Assembly: GCA_036269915.1 (NCBI GenBank)
Contig: DATBDM010000253.1
Location: forward strand, 1 to 15,372
From: DATBDM01 sp036269915
GTDB lineage: Bacteria > Actinomycetota > Thermoleophilia > Solirubrobacterales > Solirubrobacteraceae
DNA length: 15,372 nt
Direction: 5' to 3'
This document shows, piece by piece, positions 4,632 to 12,780 of this stretch. The notes beneath the pieces are model-generated. The model did no database searches and was not told the DNA's origin. It saw nothing but the letters and a program-made list of their open reading frames with translations. A program made the translations under genes and the position numbers. The stretch's first letter is position 1; each line of letters begins with the position of its first letter.

Positions 4632-7508
4632 ATGTTGCGGGTTCGCCGTGGAGGCGCGGCCGTCGTCGCGCTGCTCGTGTTCACCGTGCTGGCGCTGCTG
4701 GCGTCCGCGCCGGCCGCCCCTGCGGCGGTCGCACCCGGGACCAGCGGCTCGATCGTGCTCGGCGATCCCGACCAGGACTCCGGGCTGACGCGCATCGACC
4801 AGCCCGACGGGCGCACGGTCCCCGTGACGGAGAACGGCATGAGCGCCCGGGCGACCGCGCCGGGCGACGACCCGAGCTGGGGCCGCTACATCTACCTCGG
4901 CCTCGCCGACGACCTCGCCCGCGACGGGTACTACGTGGCCTCGGTCGAGGTCACCTACCTCGATCAGGGCACCGGCGGCGTCGCGCTGCAATACGACTCC
5001 AACGACTGCTCGGCGCCGGTCGGCGGCGCCTACAAGCAGGCCGGCAGCGTCGATCGGACCGGCAGCGGGACGTGGAAGACCGCGACCTTCCGGCTCGACG
5101 ACGCCCGCCTGGCCAACCGCGAGAACGGAGGCGCGGATCTCCGCATCGCCGGCGGCTCCGGCGACGCAAGCCGGCTCGTCGTGCACAGCGTCAAGCTCAC
5201 CATCGAGCAGGACAAGACGCCGACGGCGCCGCAGCCCGACCCGGGCGTGCCGAACCCGGTCACGTCCGCGAGCCTCCAGCGCAGCGCGAACCGGCTCGCG
5301 CTCGACAACGGCTACGTCCACGCCGAGTTCGACCTCGCGCACCCGCAGATCGACGTCGTGCGCGCCGACTTCGGCGGCCGGCGCCGCTACGGCGCGGACC
5401 TGACCGCCGACGGCGCCGGCCCGCAAGGGCAGTCGGGCATCGTGCTCGAGCGCACCGACGCGAGTGGCGATCACGCGTCCTCCCAGGGCGCAGGCCCCGA
5501 CCTTGCGGTGACCGTGGTCCAGGACACGCCGGAGCAGGTCGTCGTGCGGATCTCCGGCATCGTCGACGACCCGCAGGACCCGCTCGCGACATCCACCTGG
5601 ACGCTCTCGCTGGCCGCGAACGACCGCGCGTTCCGCCTGCAGACCGACACCCGTGCGCTGCGCGGCGCCGACGTCCGCGGCGTGCGGATCTCGAGCTACC
5701 TGTCGCCGAGCTCGGTCAACGGCTTCTTCCGGCCCGGCGTCGTGCAGACGATGAACAGCGCCAAGCCGTACTTCGCCTCCGATCGCCCGCTCGAGCGCAT
5801 GTACGCGATCGGCGCGCCGGGCGGCGGCAGCTTCGACATGACCGCGAGCGGCCAGCGCGAGACCGTCCTGCGCAGCGGCGCGGCGGGCTGCGGCAACACG
5901 CCGGGGCCGGCTGCCTACCGCTCCGGCGCCGAGCTCGTGCTCGCCGGCGCCTATCCGAAGCGCGACGCGTGGGACGGCGCGGGCTGGGGCGCGGCGGCCC
6001 CGACCCACGTCTCCGCCGGCCAGCGCTGGCGCACGGATGCGACGATCGCCGCCAACGGCCAGGACTTCCCGGCGGGCGGCGCGCTGCGCACGCCGTCGAA
6101 CGACCTGCCGGCGCAGGACCTGCGCGCGATCTACACGGCCGTCTACGGCACCGCCGCCGGCGTGCTCGACACCTACGCGCTGCCCGGCGAGGCGGCGCCG
6201 ACGCTCGCCACGCCGGACCGCCAGTACGGCGACGGTCGCAACTTCTACGACCCGGACACCTGGATGATCGTCAGCGCGCTGGTGTACTCGGGCGATCCGT
6301 ACCTCGCCGACCAGGCGCGCACGTTGATCGAGCGCTCGGGCGGCGCGATGTCGGCCGACGGGCAGATCCCGCACCACTTCCAGGGACCCGATCCGACGTT
6401 CGTCGCGATCAGCGGCGCCACCCAGACGGGGCCGAACATCTTCTGGATCGCGGCGGCGCTGCAGTACGTCAAGGCGACCGGTGACACCGCGTGGCTGCGA
6501 GCGCATCGCGACCAGATCGAGCGCGCGCTCGACTTCCTCGCGCGCCGCTACGACCCGTCGGTGCAGCTCGTCAACGCGCCCGGGCCGCTGTGGATCGACG
6601 TGTTCATCCGCAACGAGTTCGCCTCGGACACGAACGCCTACATGGTCGACATCCTGCGCGAGGTCGCCGGCGCCGAGCGCTACCTCGGCGAGGACGCCCT
6701 CGCCGCGACCCGCAGCGCGATGGCCGACGACATCGTCGAGGGCATGAACCAGCGCCTGTGGGCGGGCGACCACTACGTCACCCAGCTCAACCCGGACGGG
6801 ACGACGCGCGACTTCGTCGACTACGACTCCAACCTGCTCGCGGTCGCGTTCGGCGTCGCGCCGCCCGACCGCGCGCAGAAGATCCTCGCTCGCGTGGACG
6901 GCGGCAGCTGCACGCACGGGCGGCCGACCTGGGTCTCGGAGAAGACCTACGGGCCGGCGGACACCTACGGCGGCAACACGGGCGACTCGGCGGTGACCAT
7001 GGGGCGGATCGGCTGGGCCGACGCCCACGCCCGCGAGGTCACGGGCGACCGGGCGACCTACGAGCAGAAGATCCTCGACCCGGTCCGCGCGGACCTGCTC
7101 CAGCGAACCTGGCTGACCGAGCGCTACGACTGCGCGGGCAACCCGGTCCGCACGCCCTACTACCACGAGTACCCCGAGATGGTCGTGATGCTGCTGCGCG
7201 AGATCACCTACGGGATCAACCTCGGCCTGGGGAGCGTGACCATCGACCCGTTCGGGCCGGGCGCGTTCCACTACCGCGTGGGCGACGTCGACGTGGACTA
7301 CGCCGCGGACGCGGCCGACATCCGCGTGCCTGGCTCCGGTAGCGAGCGCTTCGAGCTGCACCGGATGACGTCGGACGCGGCCTACACCGTGGTCGCGACC
7401 GGCGGCGGCCCGGCGAATCCGCAGACGGTGCGGGCCGACGGGAACGGCGTGCTGCGCTTCACCGCGGCGGTCGCGGGGCGGACGGTTCGCGTCCGCCGCC
7501 ACGGATGA
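4632..7508 (+). CDS. Secreted glycosidase-like protein with six-hairpin (alpha/alpha)6 core
   Basis: This 958-residue protein begins with an export signal: RVRRGG, a hydrophobic core VVALLVFTVLALLASA and a probable cleavage after APAA near residue 32. Residues about 38-195 look like a beta-sandwich carbohydrate-binding-type domain, followed by a Pro-rich linker (about 195-215). Residues about 215-480 are beta-rich. From about 535 to 865 comes a helical region with the rhythm of an (alpha/alpha)6 barrel: WMIVSALVYSGDP, NIFWIAAALQYVKATGDTAW, ALDFLARRY, NAYMVDILREVAG and SNLLAVAFGVAP. A short beta domain closes the protein. Acidic residues in WIDVFIRNEF (D656, E662) and E770 in WVSEKTYGP are candidate catalytic residues by inference only. 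The fold resembles six-hairpin glycosidases (GH63/78/94-like clan), but I cannot assign a GH family or substrate. It stands alone, with its own promoter and a LacI-type operator, and its stop is 1 bp from that of the convergent dehydrogenase. Confidence 0.8.
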   Translation: MLRVRRGGAAVVALLVFTVLALLASAPAAPAAVAPGTSGSIVLGDPDQDSGLTRIDQPDGRTVPVTENGMSARATAPGDDPSWGRYIYLGLADDLARDGYYVASVEVTYLDQGTGGVALQYDSNDCSAPVGGAYKQAGSVDRTGSGTWKTATFRLDDARLANRENGGADLRIAGGSGDASRLVVHSVKLTIEQDKTPTAPQPDPGVPNPVTSASLQRSANRLALDNGYVHAEFDLAHPQIDVVRADFGGRRRYGADLTADGAGPQGQSGIVLERTDASGDHASSQGAGPDLAVTVVQDTPEQVVVRISGIVDDPQDPLATSTWTLSLAANDRAFRLQTDTRALRGADVRGVRISSYLSPSSVNGFFRPGVVQTMNSAKPYFASDRPLERMYAIGAPGGGSFDMTASGQRETVLRSGAAGCGNTPGPAAYRSGAELVLAGAYPKRDAWDGAGWGAAAPTHVSAGQRWRTDATIAANGQDFPAGGALRTPSNDLPAQDLRAIYTAVYGTAAGVLDTYALPGEAAPTLATPDRQYGDGRNFYDPDTWMIVSALVYSGDPYLADQARTLIERSGGAMSADGQIPHHFQGPDPTFVAISGATQTGPNIFWIAAALQYVKATGDTAWLRAHRDQIERALDFLARRYDPSVQLVNAPGPLWIDVFIRNEFASDTNAYMVDILREVAGAERYLGEDALAATRSAMADDIVEGMNQRLWAGDHYVTQLNPDGTTRDFVDYDSNLLAVAFGVAPPDRAQKILARVDGGSCTHGRPTWVSEKTYGPADTYGGNTGDSAVTMGRIGWADAHAREVTGDRATYEQKILDPVRADLLQRTWLTERYDCAGNPVRTPYYHEYPEMVVMLLREITYGINLGLGSVTIDPFGPGAFHYRVGDVDVDYAADAADIRVPGSGSERFELHRMTSDAAYTVVATGGGPANPQTVRADGNGVLRFTAAVAGRTVRVRRHG

Positions 7509-7509
7509 G

Positions 7510-8274
7510 CTACTCCGGCGTCACGTAGGCGGCGGAGAGCCCGCCGTCGACCAGGAAGGTCGAGGCGTTCACGTAGGACGACTCGTCCGAGGCGAGGAAG
7601 ACGACAGCGTTGGCGATCTCGACGGCCTCGGCGAAGCGCCCCATCGGCAGGTGCACGAGCCGTCGCGCGGCCTGCTCCGGGTCGGACGCGTAGAGCTCTT
7701 GAAGCAGCGGCGTGTTGACCGGGCCGGGGCACAGCGCGTTGACGCGCACGCCCTGGCGCGCGAACTGCACGCCGAGCTCGCGCGTCATCGCCAGCACGGC
7801 GCCCTTGGAGGCCGTGTAGGAGATCTGCGAGGTCGCCGCGCCCATCACCGCCACGAACGAGGCGACGTTGATCACCGAGCCACGGGTGGGCGGGTCGTTG
7901 TCCATCAGGTGGGGGATGCCGTGCTTGCAGCACAGGAACACGGACTTGACGTTGACGTCCTGCACCCGCTGCCACGCCTCGAGCGACGTGTCGAGCACCG
8001 ACGCGTCGTCGGAGGGCGAGATGCCGGCGTTGTTGAAGAGCACGTCGACACGGCCGAACGCCTCACGGACGGCGCCGAACATCGCCGGCACCGCGGCCTC
8101 GTCGGCCACGTCGCAGGCGAGCGCGAGGTCGACGCCGCGCGCGTCGTCGCGCAGGTCGACGCCGACGGTGGTCGCGCCCTCCTCGTTGAAGCGCCGGACG
8201 GTCTCGGCGCCGATGCCGCTCGACGCGCCCGTGATCACGCAGACCTTGCCCTGCAGCCGTCCTGGCACGCTCAC
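7510..8274 (-). CDS. NAD-type short-chain dehydrogenase/reductase
   Basis: This 254-residue classical SDR has the cofactor loop TGASSGIG (15-22). D40 at the end of the second beta strand (VGVDLRD) indicates NAD(H) rather than NADP(H). NNAG lies at 81-84, and the catalytic tetrad is N109, S139, Y153 and K157 (YTASK). The C-terminus VNASTFLVDGG is standard. It is often labelled 3-oxoacyl-ACP reductase by similarity, but this place argues for a catabolic alcohol dehydrogenase. It is the last gene of the gamma-glutamyl cluster, and its GTG start (8274) overlaps the aldehyde dehydrogenase stop as GTGA. An SDR followed by an aldehyde dehydrogenase would take a protected amino-alcohol through aldehyde to acid. 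That role is inferred. The start is fixed by the overlap and by the few residues needed before GKVCVITG. Confidence 0.93.
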   Translation of the reverse strand: MSVPGRLQGKVCVITGASSGIGAETVRRFNEEGATTVGVDLRDDARGVDLALACDVADEAAVPAMFGAVREAFGRVDVLFNNAGISPSDDASVLDTSLEAWQRVQDVNVKSVFLCCKHGIPHLMDNDPPTRGSVINVASFVAVMGAATSQISYTASKGAVLAMTRELGVQFARQGVRVNALCPGPVNTPLLQELYASDPEQAARRLVHLPMGRFAEAVEIANAVVFLASDESSYVNASTFLVDGGLSAAYVTPE

Positions 8275-9635
8275 GGCCCCGTCGCGTAGTACACGGACTT
8301 CTCCTCGGTGTAGGCGTCGAGCGCGTGTGGCCCGAGCTCGCGTCCGTAGCCCGACTGCTTGAAGCCGCCGAACGGCGTCGCGACGCGCACCGAGGTGTTC
8401 GAGTTGATCGAGATCACGCCGGTGTCGATCGCGCGCGCCACCCGCAGCGCCCGCGCGCCGTCGCGCGTCCAGATCGAGCCCGACAGGCCGTAGATCGTGT
8501 CGTTGGCCAGCCGGATCGCCTCCTCCTCGCCGTCGAACGGGAGCACGACGACCACGGGCCCGAAGATCTCCTCGCGCACGGCACGGTCGTCCGGGTCGAC
8601 GGGGCAGAGCACGGTCGGCGCGAACCAGTAGCCGGCGCCGTCGGGCGCGGAGCCGCGGATCGCCACCGGGGCGTCGCCGGGGACGAAGGACGCGACCTTC
8701 TCCCGGTGGCCGGCGGAGATCAGCGGGCCCATCTCGGTCGCCGGGTCGAGCGGGTCGCCGACCCGGATGCCCTCGACCACCGGTGCCATCGCGGCCAGGA
8801 ACTCGTCGAGCACCCGGCGCTCGACGAGGATCCGCGAACGGGCGCAGCAGTCCTGGCCGGCGTTGTCGAACACGCCCCCGGGCGCCGCCGCGGCGGCGGC
8901 CGCCACGTCGGCGTCGGCGAAGACGACGTTCGCCGACTTGCCGCCGAGCTCGAGCGTCACGCGCTTGATCGTCTGCGCGGCGGTCGCCGCGATCCGGCGG
9001 CCGACCTCCGTCGAGCCCGTGAACGCGACCTTGGCCACGTCGGGATGCTCGACGAGCCGCTGCCCTGCCGTCGAGCCCGGGCCGGCGACGATGTTGACCA
9101 CGCCCTCCGGCAGGCCGGCCTCGAGCGCGATCCGCTCGAACGCAAGCGCGGTCAGCGGCGTCAGCTCGGCCGGCTTGAGCACCACGACGTTGCCGGCGGC
9201 GAGCGCCGGCGCGAGCTTCCAGCTGGCGATCGTCAGCGGGAAGTTCCACGGCGTGATCAGCGCGACGACGCCGAGCGGCTCGCGGAAGGTCATCGCCACG
9301 CCGCCGGAGACGGGGATCGTGTCCCCGAGCGCGCGCTCCGGCGCGCCGGCGTAGTAGCGGAAGGTGTCGACGACCATGCCCATCTCGCCGCGGGCGCCGG
9401 CGATCGGCTTGCCCGCGTTGCGCGCCTCGAGCTGCGCGAGCTCCTCGAGCTGGGCGGCGAGCGCGTCGGCGAGCCGGTGCAGCAGCTTCGCCCGGTCGGC
9501 GGGCGCGACCGCCCGCCACGCCGGGAAGGCCGCCTTGGCGCGGGCGACCGCGGCGTCGGCCGCGTCGGCATCGGCGCGCGGGATCTCCGCGAGCACCGCT
9601 TCGGTCGCGGGCTCGAGCACGGTCAGCGTGCTCAT
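8271..9635 (-). CDS. NAD(P)-dependent aldehyde dehydrogenase (PuuC-like role)
   Basis: This 454-residue member of the aldehyde dehydrogenase superfamily oxidises an aldehyde to a carboxylate. It shows PWNF with N131, K154 in LKPAE, the NAD-binding FTGSTEVG (205-212), general base E229 in LELGGK, catalytic C263 in NAGQDCC and EIFGP (356-360). It lacks the first 20 or so residues (the FINGEW-type strand) seen in many relatives of 480-500 residues, and it has an Ala run at about 245-251. The frame remains open upstream, but ATG 9635 is chosen because it forms an ATGA overlap with the stop of the hydrolase gene. It also overlaps the downstream SDR start by 4 nt, so translation of the three genes is probably coupled. 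By context it would oxidise a gamma-glutamyl amino-aldehyde; the true substrate is not visible. Confidence 0.94.
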   Translation of the reverse strand: MSTLTVLEPATEAVLAEIPRADADAADAAVARAKAAFPAWRAVAPADRAKLLHRLADALAAQLEELAQLEARNAGKPIAGARGEMGMVVDTFRYYAGAPERALGDTIPVSGGVAMTFREPLGVVALITPWNFPLTIASWKLAPALAAGNVVVLKPAELTPLTALAFERIALEAGLPEGVVNIVAGPGSTAGQRLVEHPDVAKVAFTGSTEVGRRIAATAAQTIKRVTLELGGKSANVVFADADVAAAAAAAPGGVFDNAGQDCCARSRILVERRVLDEFLAAMAPVVEGIRVGDPLDPATEMGPLISAGHREKVASFVPGDAPVAIRGSAPDGAGYWFAPTVLCPVDPDDRAVREEIFGPVVVVLPFDGEEEAIRLANDTIYGLSGSIWTRDGARALRVARAIDTGVISINSNTSVRVATPFGGFKQSGYGRELGPHALDAYTEEKSVYYATGP

Positions 9636-10387
9636 CGCAGGCTGCCCAGCCGGTCCTCGCGGTACAGCCGCGCCTGCTCGACGAGCGCGCCGATCAGCGG
9701 TGACGCCGGATCGGCCTCCGGATGCCACTGCACGCCGAGCGCGAAGCGCCGGCTCGGGTCCTCGATCGCCTCCGGCAGCTCGTCGACGGTCGCCCAGCCG
9801 GTGACCGCGAAGCCCTCGCCGATCGCGTCGACGCCCTGGTGGTGGTGGGACTTGGTCGCGTGCCGGCGCTCCCCGGTGACGCGTGCGGCCAGCGAGTCAT
9901 CGGCCAGTCGCACGTCGTGGTCGGCGCCCGTGAAGGTGCCGAGCGCGCGGCGGTGGTCCTCGTGGCCCTTTGCGGCGGGCAGGTGCTGGATCAGCGTGCC
10001 GCCGCGGGCGACGTTCATGACCTGCATGCCGCGGCAGACGCCGAGCAGCGGCAGGTCGCGCTCCATCGCGCGCAGCGCGAGCGCCATCTCGAACGCGTCG
10101 CGCTCGGGCACCGCGCCGAGCGTGTGCGGATCGGGCTCGGCGCCGTAGGCTGCGGGGTCGATGTCGGCGCCTCCCCCGAGCAGCAGGCCGTCGAGCAGGT
10201 CGAGCCACTCGTCCGCGGACGCGTCCGCGGCGGGGTCGGGCGGCAGCAGGACGGCGATGCCTCCCGCCGCCTGCACCGCGGTGACGTAGTTGCGCGGGAG
10301 CAGCACCGCCTCCTGGTCCCACACGCTCCAGCGCGCGCGCTCCAGGGCCGTGCAGAGGCCGATGACCGGCCGTGTCGAGGAGTCCAC
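9632..10387 (-). CDS. Gamma-glutamyl-gamma-aminobutyrate hydrolase family protein (PuuD-like, peptidase C26)
   Basis: This 251-residue class I glutamine-amidotransferase-fold hydrolase starts with RPVIGLCTA. It carries GLLLGGGADIDPAAYG (67-82), the nucleophile elbow LLGVCRGMQ with C118, SHHHQGVD (180-187) and VQWHPEAD with H222 and E224 completing the triad. This pattern is that of PuuD and relatives, which cleave a gamma-glutamyl amide to free glutamate plus an amino acid. It would perform the deprotection step of the neighbouring ligase pathway. The GTG at 10387 is preferred over an upstream in-frame ATG at 10441, which would run into the permease gene. It begins 10 nt after the permease stop, with no clear ribosome-binding site, and its stop overlaps the aldehyde dehydrogenase start (ATGA). 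Confidence 0.93.
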   Translation of the reverse strand: MDSSTRPVIGLCTALERARWSVWDQEAVLLPRNYVTAVQAAGGIAVLLPPDPAADASADEWLDLLDGLLLGGGADIDPAAYGAEPDPHTLGAVPERDAFEMALALRAMERDLPLLGVCRGMQVMNVARGGTLIQHLPAAKGHEDHRRALGTFTGADHDVRLADDSLAARVTGERRHATKSHHHQGVDAIGEGFAVTGWATVDELPEAIEDPSRRFALGVQWHPEADPASPLIGALVEQARLYREDRLGSLR

Positions 10388-10397
10388 CCGATTGAGG

Positions 10398-11987
10398 CTA
10401 GTCCGCGGACGCCGGATGCTCGTCGACGATGCCCGCGGCATCGTCGAACTCGATGTTGCGCACCGGTCCCTTGAAGGTGTGGCGTGCGCTGACGAGCCAC
10501 CACACGCCGACGATCAGCAGCACGACCCCGACGGTCAGCGGCGCGTAGTTGAACGCCTTCCAGTCGAACTCGTCGCGCCAGGGCACTCCTGCCGGCGTGA
10601 ACGGCAGGCAGAAGATGATGACCATGATGACCACGAGCGCGATCGCCGCTGGATTCACCCACTTGTAGCGCTTGCCGAGCGTCCACGGTCCCGGCTCGAA
10701 GGCGTCGCCCATGCGCCAGCGCAGGAAGGTCGGGATGACGTAGGCGATGTAGAGGCCGATGACGGTGATCGACACGACGGCGAAGAAGGCGTACGGGAAG
10801 TTCCCGTCGCCCTCCAGCGCCGGCAGCGTGATGATCAGCGCGGCCGCGCACGCGCCGAGCACGGCGTAGGCGGGCACGCGATGGTGGTTGAGCCGGGTCC
10901 ACAGCCGCCAGCCGGGCACCGCGCGGTCGCGCGAGAATGCGTACATCATCCGCGAGCAGCTGGTGACGCACGCCATGCCGCAGAACAGCTGGCCGATGGT
11001 GGCGATGACCACCACCGCCTTGTTCGCCCACGGGTCCAGTGAGCTCGAGAACACGGCCAGCGAGGAGCCGGCGCCGGCGTTGATCGCCTTGACGTCGGTG
11101 GCCGCGAAGGTGATCGCCAGCAGCACGAACCAGCCGATCACGCCCGACCAGAACACCGAGCGCCAGACGCCCTTCGCCGCCCCGAGGGCCGCTCCCCGGG
11201 TCTCCTCGGAGATATGCGCCGATGCGTCATAGCCCGTCTGGGTGTACATCGTCAACAGGAAGCCCAGCGGGAGCACGTAGAACCAGAACATGCCGTGGCC
11301 GAAGCCCGAGTTGTTGATCGTGTGCCCGAACACGAACGACGCGCTCTGGTGGTGGTCGGGGACGAACACCAGAATCGCGATGATTGCCGCGACGCCGACC
11401 ACGTGCCAGCCGACCGAGATGTTGTTGAACAGCGCGACGAGCGGGGACGAGAAGATGTTGACCAGGGCGTGCACGACGAGGATCAGCACGAACAGGACGA
11501 ACGTCTCGCTCAGGATGTGCGCCGAGTCGCCGAAGTTCATGAATCCGAGGTCGAGCCCGTAGAGGCTGAGCGAGGCGTCGAGGAACGTGGCGGCGGCGTA
11601 GTCGACGGAGGCCACGACGCCCACCAGCCCCACGAGGTTGAACCACCCGGTGAACCAGCCCCAGCCCGGCCCGCCGAGCGTCGAGGACCAGTAGTAGATG
11701 CCGCCGGCGGTCGGGAACCGTGAGGCCAGCTCGGACATCGAGACGGCGACGAGCAGGATCAGCCCGCAGATGATCGGCCAGCCCCACGAGATCGCGATCG
11801 GGCCGCCGTTGTTCCAGGCCTGGCCGTACGTCGTGAAGCACCCGGCGAGGACCGAGATGATCGTGAACGAGATCGCGAAGTTGGAGAAACTGCTCCAGCC
11901 GCGCCTGAGGTCCTGCTTGTATCCGAGCTCCGCGAGGCGCCGGGAGTCCTCGTCCACGTCGTCGATGGGCTTCGCCTCTGTGCTCAT
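10398..11987 (-). CDS. APC-superfamily amino acid/amine permease (ACT-type)
   Basis: This 529-residue integral membrane transporter has about 12 hydrophobic segments. The N-terminal stretch LAELGYKQDLRRGWSSFSNF leads into the first helix, with ISFTIISVLAG and the broken-helix GCFTTYGQAW. SELASRFPTAGGIYYW (85-100) is the APC hallmark, and further markers are EETRGAALGA (261-270) and AFSRDRAVPG (350-359). The pattern is closest to the amino acid/choline transporter (ACT) branch, which includes fungal GABA and choline carriers, so the substrate is probably an amine or amino acid taken up by cation symport. It lies between the regulator and the hydrolase and is thus the likely importer for the gamma-glutamylation pathway. 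ATG 11987 is preceded by GAGGGGAAG at good spacing. It has its own promoter and operator. Confidence 0.94.
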   Translation of the reverse strand: MSTEAKPIDDVDEDSRRLAELGYKQDLRRGWSSFSNFAISFTIISVLAGCFTTYGQAWNNGGPIAISWGWPIICGLILLVAVSMSELASRFPTAGGIYYWSSTLGGPGWGWFTGWFNLVGLVGVVASVDYAAATFLDASLSLYGLDLGFMNFGDSAHILSETFVLFVLILVVHALVNIFSSPLVALFNNISVGWHVVGVAAIIAILVFVPDHHQSASFVFGHTINNSGFGHGMFWFYVLPLGFLLTMYTQTGYDASAHISEETRGAALGAAKGVWRSVFWSGVIGWFVLLAITFAATDVKAINAGAGSSLAVFSSSLDPWANKAVVVIATIGQLFCGMACVTSCSRMMYAFSRDRAVPGWRLWTRLNHHRVPAYAVLGACAAALIITLPALEGDGNFPYAFFAVVSITVIGLYIAYVIPTFLRWRMGDAFEPGPWTLGKRYKWVNPAAIALVVIMVIIFCLPFTPAGVPWRDEFDWKAFNYAPLTVGVVLLIVGVWWLVSARHTFKGPVRNIEFDDAAGIVDEHPASAD

Positions 11988-12004
11988 CCGCTTCCCCTCA
12001 CCGA

Positions 12005-12026
12005 AAAGGTCTGATCCCCATTCCTC
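12005..12026 (-). promoter_or_regulatory. Putative operator in the permease leader, matching one at the ligase promoter
   Basis: The plus-strand sequence from 12006, AAGGTCTGATCCCCATTCCT, matches the minus strand of 14161-14182; over 22 positions 18 are identical. It lies immediately downstream of the predicted permease transcription start. A second dyad, ATTCC (12020-12024) and GGAAT (12033-12037), overlaps it and reaches into the -10 box. The FadR-type regulator encoded next door is the best candidate binder; the divergent HutC-type regulator is the alternative. Confidence 0.55.
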
Positions 12027-12034
12027 TGGGGCGG

Positions 12035-12064
12035 AATCTATGCGCGCACGACGGCGGGGGTCAA
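12035..12064 (-). promoter_or_regulatory. Promoter of the permease gene (TTGACC, 18-nt spacer, TAGATT)
   Basis: On the minus strand TTGACC (12059-12064) and TAGATT (12035-12040) are separated by 18 nt, giving a start near 12028 and a leader of about 40 nt with a Shine-Dalgarno. The -35 box overlaps the stop codon of the upstream regulator gene, so permease, hydrolase and both dehydrogenases can be transcribed separately from ligase and regulator. Confidence 0.6.
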
Positions 12065-12780
12065 GCGCCGGGCGAAGGAAGCAGCCCGGCGAGGACGTGC
12101 TCGGTGCCGTGCAGGTGCTCGGTCATCACGCGGACCGCCGCGTGCGCGTCGTGGCGCTCGACGCACGCGAGCAGCCGCGCGTGCTGGGCGTTCGACCAGG
12201 CGAGCACCTCGGGCGGGTGCGCGATGTGGTGGATCAGGTCGCCCATCGCGCCCTGGACCTCGGTGGTCGCGCTGACGAGCCGCGGCGAGCCGGTCAGCTC
12301 GGCGAGCGCCACGTGGAAGCGCACGTCGGCGCGGCGGTAGGCGGTGAAGTCCTCCAGGCGGTCCTGCATCTCGTGCACGAGCGCGTCGAGTGGCCCGAGC
12401 GCCTTCGGGTCCGCGCGCTCGGCGGCCAGCACGGCGACCCCGAGCTCGACCGCGAGGCGCTGGTCGCAGACGTCGCGCCAGCCGGCGAGCAGCTCGTCCG
12501 ACGGCGGCTCGGCGGGCGGCGGGGCGTCGGCCACGAAGGTGCCGCCGCCACGGCCGCGGACCGCGTGCAGGTGGCCGCTCTGGACCAGCGCGGTGAGCGC
12601 CTGGCGCAGCGTCGAGCGGGCGATCCCGAACTGCTCGCACAACTCACGCTCGGCGGGCAGGCGCGTGCCGGGGGCGAGCAAGCCGAGCTTGATGGCCGTG
12701 CCGAGCCGCTCGAGCGTCTCCTCGAACGCCGACGTCGAGCGCACGGGCGCGAACACGGTGGCGTCGAGGACGCCGCTCAC
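12061..12780 (-). CDS. GntR-family transcriptional regulator, FadR/FCD type
   Basis: This 239-residue regulator has a winged helix-turn-helix (about 16-85, with LPAERELCEQFGIARSTLRQ and the wing GRGGGTFV) followed by an all-helical FCD ligand domain (about 100-230). D152 and H156 in ADVRFHVAL, H200 in NAQHARLL and H222 in TEHLHG match the metal-binding Asp and three His residues common in this domain, which usually senses a small organic acid. The GTG start at 12780 overlaps the ligase stop (GTGA), so it is translated with the ligase. It most probably controls the cluster, repressing until a pathway acid or gamma-glutamyl intermediate binds. The shared motif at 12005-12026 and 14161-14182 is its likely target; this is inference. 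Confidence 0.93.
   Translation of the reverse strand: MSGVLDATVFAPVRSTSAFEETLERLGTAIKLGLLAPGTRLPAERELCEQFGIARSTLRQALTALVQSGHLHAVRGRGGGTFVADAPPPAEPPSDELLAGWRDVCDQRLAVELGVAVLAAERADPKALGPLDALVHEMQDRLEDFTAYRRADVRFHVALAELTGSPRLVSATTEVQGAMGDLIHHIAHPPEVLAWSNAQHARLLACVERHDAHAAVRVMTEHLHGTEHVLAGLLPSPGA

Noticed and set aside
4581..7502. A 973-codon open frame on the minus strand opposite the secreted protein
   Set aside because: Its composition (Arg, Val, Gly, Asp, Ala runs) has no domain signature, and it mirrors the codon pattern of the plus-strand gene, which has a promoter, ribosome-binding site, signal peptide and recognisable fold.
7510..9519. A 669-codon frame that would extend the SDR upstream
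   Set aside because: The extra residues are a shifted-frame shadow of the aldehyde dehydrogenase; the SDR starts at the GTG at 8274.
12016..12031. CCCC/GGGG hairpin in the permease upstream region as a terminator or riboswitch
   Set aside because: The stem is only 4 bp, part of it lies before the predicted transcription start, and no T-tract follows. The region is explained by the promoter and operator.
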